Shown here: one piece after another, positions 1-8,098 of the stretch
Position numbering within the stretch: the stretch's first letter is position 1
Layout: each line of letters opens with the position of its first letter
Assembly: GCA_018052705.1 (NCBI GenBank)
Contig: JAGPMW010000018.1
Location: 1 to 47,400 of the forward strand
Origin: Selenomonas sp.
GTDB lineage: Bacteria > Bacillota > Negativicutes > Selenomonadales > Selenomonadaceae
Length of the DNA: 47,400 nt
Direction: 5' to 3'
Position numbers and translations under genes: made by a program
The notes under the pieces: generated by a model
Databases searched by the model: none
Told to the model about the DNA's origin: nothing
Seen by the model: the letters and a program-made list of their open reading frames with translations, nothing else

Positions 1-52
1 GTCTGACCACGTGTGGGTTGTTTCTTAGACATAGATTTCATTACCTCCGCAT

Positions 53-1738
53 GTGTTTGATATCCCCGACAGGGGAGCATATTTTAAACTGCCGTTAACT
101 CACTTACACAGTTTATTATACACTCCCAAAGAAGCAGGATATCTACTTGAATTCTTGAAGGATGGAGTCTATCTGACGATATATCCTGATCAGGGGGAGG
201 GCCTCTTATTTGAGTTGTCAGATATTCGCAAGATCCTGTTCGATAATAGTGTTGCTGACTATGATATTGCTGAGCTATCCCGGATAGTAAGGGAGGCGGC
301 TGGAGAGCCGCGGAAGTTATCCGCTAATGTTGTGTCAGTGGATGCAGATTCGGCGGAGGTCGAAGAACCGGCTGAGGAAGAGCAGGATGCAGCGATTGTT
401 GTTGACGTGAGTCCGGACCGGCTCACAGCAACCGTACAGTATGACACGAAAAAGGGACATCGTCTGCCTGGTGCCGAGGCTGTCCGTGCTGTATTGGCGG
501 AAAAGGGCATTGTTTATGGGCTCGATGAGGCGATGATTGATCGAGAAGCCGATAGTCTGTCACCTTTTATAGCTGCGCAGGGTGAACCCGCAGTCAACGG
601 CGACAATGCGCGCATTGAACGCCGGTTCGACCTCGGCACAAAAGGGCATCCCAAAATGGAAGCCTTTGATCGTGTAAACTATAAGGATATGAACTTGTTC
701 GTACTGGCGAAGAAGGGTGACATCCTGGCGGTGCGGATCTTGCAGACCGAAGGTGTTCCGGGGAAAGATATCTATGGCAATGAGGTTCCGGCGCAACATG
801 GTAAGCCAATCCCGATTCCACAGGGGAAGAATACGGAGATCATTAATGAGAATGAATTAGTGGCCTTGATGGACGGACAGATTGTCGATACAGGCAAGAA
901 AATCGATATCGATCCGCATCTGGTGGTTAAAGACGGCGTTGGTGTCGGATCAGGAAATATTGATTTTACCGGCAGTGTTGAAGTCAAAGGAAATGTTGAG
1001 GCTGGATTCAGTGTCAAGGCGACTGGTGATATTGAAATCAGCGGCATGGTCAGTGGCGGTGATGTGACGGGAAATAACATTTTTGTTCATGGCGGGATCA
1101 GTGGTATGAGCGGGGGGAAGATAAAGGCAAAGGAAGATGTTCGGGCTGTTTTTGCTGAGAATGCTGATATCGAGGCTGGTCAGGACATTTACTTGTCAGA
1201 TGTTTCGCTGCATTCGGAACTTCGGGCTGGCAAGCGGATCTATGTCGAGGAGAAACGTGGGATGATTGCTGGCGGCAGTGCTGCGGCAGGTGAGGAGATT
1301 CGTTGTAAATGTGTCGGCAATCAGGTTTTTGTCGTTACACGGCTGGCAGTGGGCATTAATCCAAATCTGGAAAAGCAATACAAAGCGCTTTGCCTGGAAT
1401 ACAAGGAGGACAGTCTGCGGCTTAAGCAGATCGGACAGATGCTTAATACGCTCGGAAAAATCGATGTCAGCCGGCTGCCGCAGCAGCGCATCGATCAGAT
1501 CAACGAGATGACCCGTTCGCAGTTCCCGCTGGCGGGGAAGATCAAACGGGCAGAAAAAGAAATTAAGGCGATGGAAGAGGAACTGGGCCGGATGAAGAAT
1601 GGCAGGATCCGGGTTGGGGATACGGTTTACCCTGGTGCCCGGATTGCGATTAATTCCATCATGAAGAATGTCCAGTCCGAGATTAAGCATTGTACATTGT
1701 CGGTGAAAGATGATCAGGTGGATGTCGGCCCTTATTGA
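53..1738 (+). CDS. FapA-family (DUF342) polymerase/beta-helix protein, flagellar-operon associated
   Basis: 561 aa. The middle and C-terminal parts match the FapA/DUF342 family: a FapA N-terminal domain at about residues 110-290, then a Gly/Val-rich right-handed beta-helix at about 300-420 with repeated short strands (GSGNIDFTGSVEVKGNV is typical), then a charged coiled coil at about 440-530. Family members are cytoplasmic and often sit at the end of flagellar/chemotaxis operons after fliA; the biochemical role is poorly defined. The two following genes support a flagellar-operon tail. The start is uncertain: GTG at 53 is the only usual start codon after an in-frame stop at 32-34, and it has no Shine-Dalgarno sequence (a CCTCC, the wrong strand, lies just upstream). 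The usual family N-terminus would begin near residue 35, so the first ~35 residues are an extension of unknown value. Family call is firm; start is weak. Confidence 0.8.
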   Translation: MFDIPDRGAYFKLPLTHLHSLLYTPKEAGYLLEFLKDGVYLTIYPDQGEGLLFELSDIRKILFDNSVADYDIAELSRIVREAAGEPRKLSANVVSVDADSAEVEEPAEEEQDAAIVVDVSPDRLTATVQYDTKKGHRLPGAEAVRAVLAEKGIVYGLDEAMIDREADSLSPFIAAQGEPAVNGDNARIERRFDLGTKGHPKMEAFDRVNYKDMNLFVLAKKGDILAVRILQTEGVPGKDIYGNEVPAQHGKPIPIPQGKNTEIINENELVALMDGQIVDTGKKIDIDPHLVVKDGVGVGSGNIDFTGSVEVKGNVEAGFSVKATGDIEISGMVSGGDVTGNNIFVHGGISGMSGGKIKAKEDVRAVFAENADIEAGQDIYLSDVSLHSELRAGKRIYVEEKRGMIAGGSAAAGEEIRCKCVGNQVFVVTRLAVGINPNLEKQYKALCLEYKEDSLRLKQIGQMLNTLGKIDVSRLPQQRIDQINEMTRSQFPLAGKIKRAEKEIKAMEEELGRMKNGRIRVGDTVYPGARIAINSIMKNVQSEIKHCTLSVKDDQVDVGPY

Positions 1739-1791
1739 TTGATGTGGATCGTTGTGCAAATAGTGTCCATAGGTAGGAGGAAGAGGCTGTT

Positions 1792-2124
1792 ATGGATGTC
1801 AGTCCAATGAGTATGCAGATGATTGTTCCTAGAGCAACTGATGCTGGGCAGGTTCAGCACAACCTGAATCAGGCCAATGCCCTGCAGTCTGATTTTCAGG
1901 CGGTGCAGCAGAAGGCTGATGACAAGCTGAAACAGCAGCAGGTTCGGACAAAGGACAATCCAGAAGATGGACGGATCAAGGACGACTCCAATCACCATGC
2001 GCAGCAAGGCGGCTATCAGGCGAAGGAGAAAAAGCCTCAACCGGAACAGGAGCCGTCGGAAGAAGAAAAGACGAACTATGCTTCCGATCCGTCACGGGGA
2101 CATTTTCTGGATATCAGTCTGTAG
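1792..2124 (+). CDS. Small hydrophilic hypothetical protein in flagellar-operon tail
   Basis: 110 aa, with a strong AGGAGG-type site about 10 nt before the ATG. I do not recognise a named domain. It is very polar: Gln, Lys, Asp and Glu dominate, with a short Met-rich N-terminus (MDVSPMSMQM), a predicted helix at about 20-50, and a low-complexity, probably disordered Lys/Glu/Pro region at about 55-95. No signal peptide, membrane span or cysteine. It lies between the FapA-family gene and the SwrB-like gene, and its stop codon overlaps the ribosome binding site of the next gene, so the three are probably one transcript. A helper role in flagellar function is inference from position only. Confidence 0.7.
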   Translation: MDVSPMSMQMIVPRATDAGQVQHNLNQANALQSDFQAVQQKADDKLKQQQVRTKDNPEDGRIKDDSNHHAQQGGYQAKEKKPQPEQEPSEEEKTNYASDPSRGHFLDISL

Positions 2125-2143
2125 GAGGATATTTTAGTTCAAT

Positions 2144-2917
2144 ATGGTTACAGAAATATTAGGTTTCCTTATCATTATCGGTGCCCTGCTGGTGGTTGCT
2201 GTCCGTTATTGGTCACGGCACCAGTCCGATTCGACACGGGATGGGGAAGAACTACTCAGTTCAACGCAGCAGCTCAAGGCTGAGCTTGAACGCTCGGCTG
2301 ACGCGGTGGTCAGCCGCATTGGCAGTCATATCCAGCCGCTGGAGGATCTGGTCCGACGGGCAGAAGAGCGGACGAAGCATTTAGAGCGGCAACTCGATGA
2401 AGCCCATCGTATGGCAGGTGAGCTGCAGCAGCGCTCAGATCTGCTGCAGCGGCAGCTGCTGGATGCGCAGCAGGTTATTCAGGAACTGTCTCTGCGTCAG
2501 TCTATGACTGTTGTACCGGCCTCCCTGCCCGTCATGGCACCAGCTGCTCGTACATCAATTTCGGCTCATCCACCAGTGGAACGGGTGGATGCCCAAGACT
2601 TTGCGGCTGTTTTACAGCATTCGATTGCTCGTGACGAGCAGGGATACGCCGGAGCCCTGACCGCGGAGCAGCCGCTGGTCAGTGCTCAGCAGGCAGCCGG
2701 CCTGGCTGAAGCAATGACGCATCGTCCAGAGCAGGCTTCAGAACCAATTGCTATGGCGGAACCGGATGATGATAATGTGCCGCCGAATGCAACAAAAGCC
2801 CGGGCTCTGCTGCTCAGCGGTTATTCTGTAGAAGATACGGCTAGAGAAACTGGTATTGGCCGTGGTGCGATCGAGCTGCTGCAGGAGATGAACCGGCGTG
2901 AAATGGAACAGGCATAA
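2144..2917 (+). CDS. DUF6115/SwrB-like membrane-anchored coiled-coil protein
   Basis: 257 aa. Residues about 3-22 form one N-terminal membrane span (EILGFLIIIGALLVVAV). Residues about 35-120 are a long Glu/Arg/Gln coiled coil. A Pro/Ala-rich linker follows, and the last ~45 residues (KARALLLSGYSVEDTARETG onward) look like a small helix-turn-helix. This plan matches DUF6115 proteins, which follow fliA in many Firmicutes and resemble B. subtilis SwrB, a protein that promotes flagellar type III export. In Bacillus swrB lies next to rpsB; here rpsB is 18 kb away. The AGGAGG at 2123-2128 is 15 nt from the ATG, longer than usual, but there is no closer in-frame start. Probably the last gene of the operon, since a terminator follows directly. 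Confidence 0.75.
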   Translation: MVTEILGFLIIIGALLVVAVRYWSRHQSDSTRDGEELLSSTQQLKAELERSADAVVSRIGSHIQPLEDLVRRAEERTKHLERQLDEAHRMAGELQQRSDLLQRQLLDAQQVIQELSLRQSMTVVPASLPVMAPAARTSISAHPPVERVDAQDFAAVLQHSIARDEQGYAGALTAEQPLVSAQQAAGLAEAMTHRPEQASEPIAMAEPDDDNVPPNATKARALLLSGYSVEDTARETGIGRGAIELLQEMNRREMEQA

Positions 2918-2947
2918 AAAAACTTCCCGATTATGGGAAGTTTTTTT
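2918..2947. terminator. Bidirectional intrinsic terminator
   Basis: Inverted repeat with arms AAACTTCCC (2920-2928) and GGGAAGTTT (2935-2943), loop of 6 nt, A-run before and T-run after. It ends the plus-strand flagellar tail and can also stop the minus-strand trpD transcript, whose stop codon is 18 nt away. Confidence 0.85.
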
Positions 2948-2964
2948 ATGTAATAATGCTTTTA

Positions 2965-3981
2965 TCAGGCATTGGATAGAGCCCGGAACTCTACTAATTT
3001 TTCCTGGGCAGCGCCTGTTTTTATCATTTGGCGGGCAAGTGCAATACCATCTTGAATCGACGCTGCTTTTCCACCAGCGTAGATAGCGGCACCGGCATTC
3101 AGGAGGACAATATCTGTTTTCGGGCCGGTGGCGCCGGCCAGAATATCTATTGTAATTTGAGCATTTTCAGCGGGGCTGCCACCCAGGATGTCTTTCTTGG
3201 TACAGCGCTGAAAACCAAAGTCTTCCGGTTTTATCGTATACCGGCGGAACCAGCCATTGCGAAACTCGCAGATGCTGGTCGGTGCGCTCAGTGAGAATTC
3301 ATCGAGACAGTCCTGACCATAGATTACCATGCCAGTTTCGACACCCAGTGATAGCATGACTTTTGCCAGTGGTTCCAGCAGATATTCGTCGTAGACGCCA
3401 AGTACCATGCGTTTCGGATGAGCTGGGTTTGTCAGTGGCCCCAGGATGTTGAAGACGGTGCGGATACCCAGTTCCTTGCGGATGGAACCGACATATTTCA
3501 TGGAGCTATGATAGTTCTGGGCAAACATGAAGCAGAGATTGATTTGGGAAAGTTCTTCGACGACTTTGGTCGGCGGCTGATCAAGGTTGATACCAAGGGC
3601 CTCCAGGCAATCGGCAGCGCCGCACCGGGATGAAGCTGCCCGGTTGCCGTGCTTGGCAACTTTAACACCAGCGGCGGCAATGATGAACGCCGCAGTTGTC
3701 GAGATATTGATGCTGTGTGCATGATCCCCGCCAGTGCCGACGATATCAAGGACATCCATATCGTGGTTGACCTTCAGTGCGTGATCACGCATGGCCGCTG
3801 CTGATCCGGAAATTTCGGCAATGGTTTCTGCTTTTGCGCTTTTGGTTGATAATGCCGCCAGATAGGCAGCATTCTGTACCTGAGAGGTGCTGCCGTCCAT
3901 GATCTCGTTCATGACTGTATAAGCTTCATTGTAGGAGAGGTCAGCTTTGCTGACAATTTTTTCAATACATTCTTTTATCAC
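2965..3981 (-). CDS. trpD: Anthranilate phosphoribosyltransferase
   Basis: 338 aa, the family's usual length. It transfers phosphoribose from PRPP to anthranilate in tryptophan synthesis (cytoplasm). Visible motifs: the PRPP loop GTGGD at 82-86, NIST at 92-95, KHGNR at 110-114, the anthranilate-site segment [25 protein letters not shown], and the metal-binding DE of DEFSLSAPT. An N-terminal helical domain comes first. The GTG start is preceded by AAAGGAG (complement of 3991-3997) with a 9-nt gap. The gene stands alone: no trpE, G, C, F, B or A is near, and both neighbours are unrelated. It may be one piece of a scattered pathway or a lone paralogue; motifs do not suggest a changed substrate. 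Confidence 0.92.
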   Translation of the reverse strand: MIKECIEKIVSKADLSYNEAYTVMNEIMDGSTSQVQNAAYLAALSTKSAKAETIAEISGSAAAMRDHALKVNHDMDVLDIVGTGGDHAHSINISTTAAFIIAAAGVKVAKHGNRAASSRCGAADCLEALGINLDQPPTKVVEELSQINLCFMFAQNYHSSMKYVGSIRKELGIRTVFNILGPLTNPAHPKRMVLGVYDEYLLEPLAKVMLSLGVETGMVIYGQDCLDEFSLSAPTSICEFRNGWFRRYTIKPEDFGFQRCTKKDILGGSPAENAQITIDILAGATGPKTDIVLLNAGAAIYAGGKAASIQDGIALARQMIKTGAAQEKLVEFRALSNA

Positions 3982-4012
3982 AAGTGTTCACTCCTTTACG
4001 TTATTGGAATTA

Positions 4013-4041
4013 AGACTACCATTCATATGTAATATTGTCAA
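4013..4041 (-). promoter_or_regulatory. Candidate trpD promoter
   Basis: On the minus strand a perfect TTGACA (complement of 4036-4041) is followed after 17 nt by a weak -10, TAGTCT (complement of 4013-4018). It leaves a leader of only about 25 nt before the GTG, too short for a T-box or attenuator. Confidence 0.45.
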
Positions 4042-4085
4042 CTTATTTTCATCGCTGATTGTATAAAAAAAAATAATTTAAATTG

Positions 4086-4114
4086 TTGACAATTTCGTGA
4101 TATGTAGATATAAT
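4086..4114 (+). promoter_or_regulatory. Consensus sigma-70/A promoter of tRNA-Pro/tRNA-Arg
   Basis: TTGACA at 4086-4091 and TATAAT at 4109-4114 with a 17-nt spacer, both perfect consensus. Its -10 ends 14 nt before the first tRNA base, so transcription starts almost at the tRNA. Confidence 0.9.
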
Positions 4115-4128
4115 ATATGAGTGGTCTA

Positions 4129-4205
4129 CGGGATGTAGCGCAGTTTGGTAGCGCGCCTGCTTTGGGAGCAGGATGTCGCAGGTTCGAATCCTGTCATCCC
4201 GACCA
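4129..4205 (+). tRNA. tRNA-Pro (UGG)
   Basis: 77 nt with encoded CCA. Acceptor arms CGGGATG and CATCCCG pair fully; anticodon stem CCTGC/GCAGG encloses loop TTTGGGA with anticodon TGG at 4163-4165; T-loop GGTTCGAATCC is intact. The C1-G72 start pair is typical of bacterial tRNA-Pro. Confidence 0.96.
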
Positions 4206-4231
4206 TTTTTTGTTTATAAATAAATAGATAT

Positions 4232-4308
<77 letters not shown>

Positions 4309-4320
4309 AGTGAAATCAAG

Positions 4321-4362
4321 GCGTTGAGATGTGTCCAGCTGACAAATCTCAGTGCTTTTTTT
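4321..4362 (+). terminator. Intrinsic terminator of the tRNA-Pro/Arg unit
   Basis: Arms GCGTTGAGAT (4321-4330) and ATCTCAGTGC (4346-4355) form a 10-bp stem including two G-U pairs, followed by a run of seven T. Confidence 0.85.
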
Positions 4363-4444
4363 GTGGTATGCATTTTGGTGTAAATAATAAAGCACCAGAT
4401 AATAACAAATAAAGAATCTTTAAGAAATAATCGGACATATATGC

Positions 4445-4476
4445 TTGCAGTGGTAGGACTTTTGGTATAGTATGAT
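4445..4476 (+). promoter_or_regulatory. Possible promoter of the FIST-GGDEF gene
   Basis: The region between the tRNA terminator and the gene is AT-rich. TTGCAG (4445-4450) lies upstream of TATAGT (4466-4471) and TATGAT (4471-4476), but the spacers are 15 and 20 nt, so neither pair is ideal. No match to a flagellar sigma-28 promoter was seen. Confidence 0.3.
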
Positions 4477-4511
4477 AGTGGAATATAATTAACTAAATGA
4501 GGGGATTGTAG

Positions 4512-6293
4512 ATGAAGCAGATTCCTTTTTCAATTCAGACACGGAAAGAACTGGATGCCTGTATTGAGCAAGTGCAGCGGGAAACAAGAAAAATGAAGAA
4601 AGTTGCCAGTGTGCTGGTATCCGTGTTCGCGGATAAGGCAGATGAGTGTATGCTGGCAGCCATGACTCAAACGATTCAGGCGACCTTTCCTGAAGCGCAG
4701 GTGATTGGTTCAGTGTCAACCGAGGAAATCATCAATGGTACGTTGATGGATCATGGCATTGCTTTGACCTTCACCTTGTTTGAGTGCTCACAGGTGCGGG
4801 CCATTGCCTATGATTTTCATAAGATAACCAGCGAAGACGCTGGACGGGAACTGCTGGCCATACTGAATGCAGATCGTAATGTGGTTTCGGTTGAGGTTAT
4901 TGCCGCAGGGTTCCACCTGGAGATTAATCCGTTTTTTCGACAGGCATCTAAGTCCTGGCGGGAGATCGTTTTTTTTGGCGGGTTGTCCGATGATGGAAGT
5001 CTGGGGCAGAATGGACTGGTATTTGCCCAGAATAAAATTATCCGTCATGGGCTGGTCGCGGTGGTGTTCAGCGGCAGCCGCCTGCGTGTGCAGACCAGTT
5101 CAAGTTTTGGCTGGAAGCCATTGGGACGGATGATGACGATCACGAAGATGGACGGAGAATTCTGTATGCAGGAGCTCGATCACATTCCGGCACTTGAGGT
5201 ATTTGACCGGTACCTTGGCATACGAAATACGGATTGTTTTCTGATTGAGACATTGACGTTCCCGTTCTATTTCGAGCGCAATGGGTCGATACTGGCCCGG
5301 CATCCGCGCCGCTGCCGGGAAGATGGCAGCATGATGTTTGGTGCGGACTTTCGCGAGGGAGAGCAGGTGCGCCTGGCTTATGGCGATCCTGGAGATATTC
5401 TCGAGAGTGCCATGCTGCTGCAGGAACGTCTGGCTGGTTTTAGACCGGAAGCAATCTTCATGGTCAGCTGTGTAGCCCGCTGGATGCTGCTTGGCAGTGA
5501 TACGGAGCAGGAGCTCTCTGTCAGCCGGCAGCTGGCTCCTTCGTCTGGTTTCTACGCCTACGGCGAATTCATGCGCAATAAGGATGGCGAGATACTGGTG
5601 TCGAATATGACGCTGGTGACCGTCGGTATGCGGGAAGGCATGATGTCCGGGCGCCGGGATTCTATTGCTCTTAAGCGCCCGCATTTTCAGAAACACCGGT
5701 CGATCATGGCTCATCTGGTCAAGTTCATTGAGACTACGACGCAGGAACTGGAAGCTTCGAATCAGGAGCTGGCGCGGCTGGTCAAGATTGACCCTCTGAC
5801 AGAGCTTTATAACCGCGCGGCGACAGAGTCTGGCCTGCGCCGGCTGCTGGCAGAGGCCAGGGCTGACGGAAGCCCACTGTCTGTCATGATGCTGGATGTC
5901 GATGACTTCAAGAGTATCAATGATCAGCATGGGCATGCTGCTGGTGATGAGACGCTCAAACGTATTGCGGATATCCTGCACCGGAATACACGGCGGGGAA
6001 TTGATATTCCCGGCCGTTGGGGCGGCGACGAATTCATGGTGGTGTTCCGGGATACGGATATAGAGGCAGCCGGAGTTATTGCCGAACGCATTCGTCAGCT
6101 GGTGGCTGACCTGCTGCTGCCGGAAAATGCAGGGAAGGTTACGACCAGTATTGGTGTTGTGTCGGCGGGGGCGACGGATACGGTGGAAAGCTTGTTCCGG
6201 AGGGTTGATGCGGCGCTGTATGATGCAAAGTTTTCCCATGGCAAAAATTATGTAGTTGTTCATGATGATAGAGGAAAAAGCTTGCCAGGATGA
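4512..6293 (+). CDS. FIST sensor-domain diguanylate cyclase (GGDEF)
   Basis: 593 aa, no signal peptide or membrane span, so cytoplasmic. Residues about 25-375 carry FIST-N and FIST-C domains, a small-ligand sensing module thought to bind amino acids or similar compounds. A short helical linker at about 395-420 (TTQELEASNQELARL) leads to the GGDEF domain at about 425-590, which makes cyclic di-GMP from two GTP. The active-site GGDEF is intact at 504-508. The product-inhibition site RxxD is present as RGID at 495-498, exactly five residues before GGDEF, so the enzyme is predicted active and feedback-inhibited. A GAGGGGA site lies just before the ATG. It is monocistronic, between a tRNA terminator and its own terminator. 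Being 1.6 kb from flagellar-tail genes suggests a motility/sessility switch role, which is inference. The ligand cannot be told. Confidence 0.92.
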   Translation: MKQIPFSIQTRKELDACIEQVQRETRKMKKVASVLVSVFADKADECMLAAMTQTIQATFPEAQVIGSVSTEEIINGTLMDHGIALTFTLFECSQVRAIAYDFHKITSEDAGRELLAILNADRNVVSVEVIAAGFHLEINPFFRQASKSWREIVFFGGLSDDGSLGQNGLVFAQNKIIRHGLVAVVFSGSRLRVQTSSSFGWKPLGRMMTITKMDGEFCMQELDHIPALEVFDRYLGIRNTDCFLIETLTFPFYFERNGSILARHPRRCREDGSMMFGADFREGEQVRLAYGDPGDILESAMLLQERLAGFRPEAIFMVSCVARWMLLGSDTEQELSVSRQLAPSSGFYAYGEFMRNKDGEILVSNMTLVTVGMREGMMSGRRDSIALKRPHFQKHRSIMAHLVKFIETTTQELEASNQELARLVKIDPLTELYNRAATESGLRRLLAEARADGSPLSVMMLDVDDFKSINDQHGHAAGDETLKRIADILHRNTRRGIDIPGRWGGDEFMVVFRDTDIEAAGVIAERIRQLVADLLLPENAGKVTTSIGVVSAGATDTVESLFRRVDAALYDAKFSHGKNYVVVHDDRGKSLPG

Positions 6294-6333
6294 TTTGTGA
6301 TATGGTAAAATAAAGATAAATAGGGAATATCAA

Positions 6334-6372
6334 GGCGGAGTCTGTTCACCAACAGGCTCCGTCTATTTTTTT
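6334..6372 (+). terminator. Intrinsic terminator after the FIST-GGDEF gene
   Basis: 13-bp stem from GGCGGAGTCTGTT (6334-6346) and AACAGGCTCCGTC (6351-6363), loop CACC, followed by TATTTTTTT. Confidence 0.88.
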
Positions 6373-6415
6373 ACCTATTTTATGAGGAATATGCTGGTTT
6401 AAAAGGAGGCGTACA

Positions 6416-7693
6416 ATGGAAGTTTTAGTAGGAATCGTTTTTGTACTGATGTATGTGGTAATCGTATCGGAAAAGATACACCGCACGATAGCTGCCATGC
6501 TGGGAGCCACAATCATGATGCTTATGGGGGTTATGACACAGGAAACAGCGCTGCAGCATGTGGATTTTAATACACTGGGGCTGCTGGTGGGCATGATGAT
6601 TCTGGTGGGGGTGACAGGGCATACCGGATTGTTCGACTATGTTGCTATTAAGTCGGCAAAACTGGCCAAGGCAGAACCGCGCCGGATTTTGATCTATTTG
6701 GCTATTATTACGGCTGTGTTTTCAGCATTTCTGGATAATGTCACGACGGTACTGCTGATGGTGCCGGTTACGTTCAGTATTACGCAGAAGCTGCACCTGA
6801 AACCGAATGCGTTCCTGTTGACGCAGATTATCGCCTCAAATGTCGGCGGTACGGCAACACTGATCGGTGATCCGCCGAATATCATGATTGGCAGCGCGGT
6901 CAAGCAGCTTACATTTATGAGCTTCATCGAAAATCTGGCGCCGATTGTGTTCCTTAATTTGGTGGTGGTTCTGGCTATTGTGGCATTTGTTTATCGCAAG
7001 GGGCTGCATACGACGCCGGAACTTCAGGCGGAACTTATGCAGATGGATGAAAAAAAGGCACTGAAGAATCGGGGACTGCTCATGCGCTGTCTGCTGGTTC
7101 TGTCGCTGGTAATCCTGGGGTTCTTCACGCATTCTATCACCCATATTGAGTCCTCTATGATTGCATTAGCTGGCGGATTCCTTATTCTATTGCTGGCAGG
7201 CGGGAGTCACCATCTGGTTGAGTCGACCATGAAGTCAGTAGAGTGGGCGACTATCTTTTTTTTCATTGGCCTGTTTATTGCTGTCGGCGGTCTTGTCGAG
7301 ACTGGAATCATCCGCGACCTCGCATTGCAGGCGATGCATATCACCAATGGGGATGTGACAGCGACGGCCTTGCTGATTCTTTGGCTTAGCGCCTTGGTAT
7401 CCTCGGTTCTGGATAATATCCCGTTTGTGGCGACGATGATTCCGTTGATCCAGGATATGGGTACGATGGGGATTACTAATCTGGAGCCAATCTGGTGGAG
7501 TCTGGCATTGGGAGCCTGCCTGGGCGGCAATGGTACGCTGGTCGGGGCATCGGCCAATCTGATTGTAGCTGGACTGGCCGCTGAGCGGGGCGTAAAGATT
7601 ACGTTTATCCGATTTTTTAAGATCGGCTTCCCTTTAATGCTCTTGACGATTGTACTCTCGACGGTGTATGTTTATATCCGGTACCTGATGTAA
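6416..7693 (+). CDS. ArsB/NhaD-type (ion transporter superfamily) membrane transporter
   Basis: 425 aa with about 11 hydrophobic spans. Two internally related halves each carry the family hallmark: FLDNVTTVLLMVP plus ASNVGGTATLIGDPPN in the first half, and SVLDNIPFVATMIP plus GACLGGNGTLVGASANL in the second. This twofold pattern is typical of the ArsB/NhaD group of the ion transporter superfamily, which includes arsenite and Na+/H+ antiporters and the mammalian P protein. The substrate cannot be read from the sequence. No arsR, arsC or other arsenic gene is near, so a cation/proton antiporter or anion transporter is as likely as arsenite export. AGGAGG lies 8 nt before the ATG. It stands alone between two terminators. 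Confidence 0.85.
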   Translation: MEVLVGIVFVLMYVVIVSEKIHRTIAAMLGATIMMLMGVMTQETALQHVDFNTLGLLVGMMILVGVTGHTGLFDYVAIKSAKLAKAEPRRILIYLAIITAVFSAFLDNVTTVLLMVPVTFSITQKLHLKPNAFLLTQIIASNVGGTATLIGDPPNIMIGSAVKQLTFMSFIENLAPIVFLNLVVVLAIVAFVYRKGLHTTPELQAELMQMDEKKALKNRGLLMRCLLVLSLVILGFFTHSITHIESSMIALAGGFLILLLAGGSHHLVESTMKSVEWATIFFFIGLFIAVGGLVETGIIRDLALQAMHITNGDVTATALLILWLSALVSSVLDNIPFVATMIPLIQDMGTMGITNLEPIWWSLALGACLGGNGTLVGASANLIVAGLAAERGVKITFIRFFKIGFPLMLLTIVLSTVYVYIRYLM

Positions 7694-7703
7694 CGGGTTT
7701 TGC

Positions 7704-7737
7704 AGCTGTCATCCCGATATGGGCTGACAGCTTTTTT
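7704..7737 (+). terminator. Intrinsic terminator after the ArsB/NhaD-type gene
   Basis: Arms AGCTGTCA (7704-7711) and TGACAGCT (7725-7732) with a further TCCCGATATGGG pairing possible in the loop, followed by six T. Confidence 0.87.
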
Positions 7738-7807
7738 ATCTTTACAGGCAGGACTTTTCTGTTAAAGGACGAATAGTTCCAGTGGTAAAAGGTTTGGAGG
7801 GGTTCTT

Positions 7808-8080
7808 TTGGCTAAATTTGGCGGCCGGGGATACGGCGTATGTATCCTTTTTGTAGTAATAGGCGCTATTTTGGGTGGCATTCTGGGGCAGCTGTTGGCG
7901 AATGTTGAGGCATTGAGCGGTCTGATGCCGTATCTCGTGACGACGTACCCGGTATTTGATACGACGCCGGTTACCATTAATTTGTATGTGATCCGGCTGA
8001 CTCTGGGGCTGGCATTTGCACCGAATATCATGAGTATTCTGGGTATTGTGCTGGCACTGGTGCTGTTTCGGCGCTACTGA
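7808..8080 (+). CDS. DUF4321 small membrane protein
   Basis: 90 aa from a TTG start, with GGAGGGG 5 nt upstream. Two hydrophobic spans: about 10-30 (ILFVVIGAILGGILGQLL) and about 65-87 (APNIMSILGIVLALVLF), separated by an outward or inward loop with two conserved-looking Pro/Tyr positions. Matches the DUF4321 family found in Firmicutes just upstream of maf, radC and mreB, as here. Function unknown. It opens a run of closely packed genes through rodA; the 15-nt gap to maf suggests co-transcription. Confidence 0.75.
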   Translation: MAKFGGRGYGVCILFVVIGAILGGILGQLLANVEALSGLMPYLVTTYPVFDTTPVTINLYVIRLTLGLAFAPNIMSILGIVLALVLFRRY

Positions 8081-8098
8081 GACCGTGAGGAGGAAATG

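Noticed and set aside
3982..4035. T-box or trp attenuator upstream of trpD
   Set aside because: Leader is only about 25 nt from the predicted start; no T-box sequence or Trp-rich leader peptide is visible.
5100..6263. Minus-strand open frame of 387 codons
   Set aside because: Opposite the FIST-GGDEF gene; no domain match and no ribosome site.
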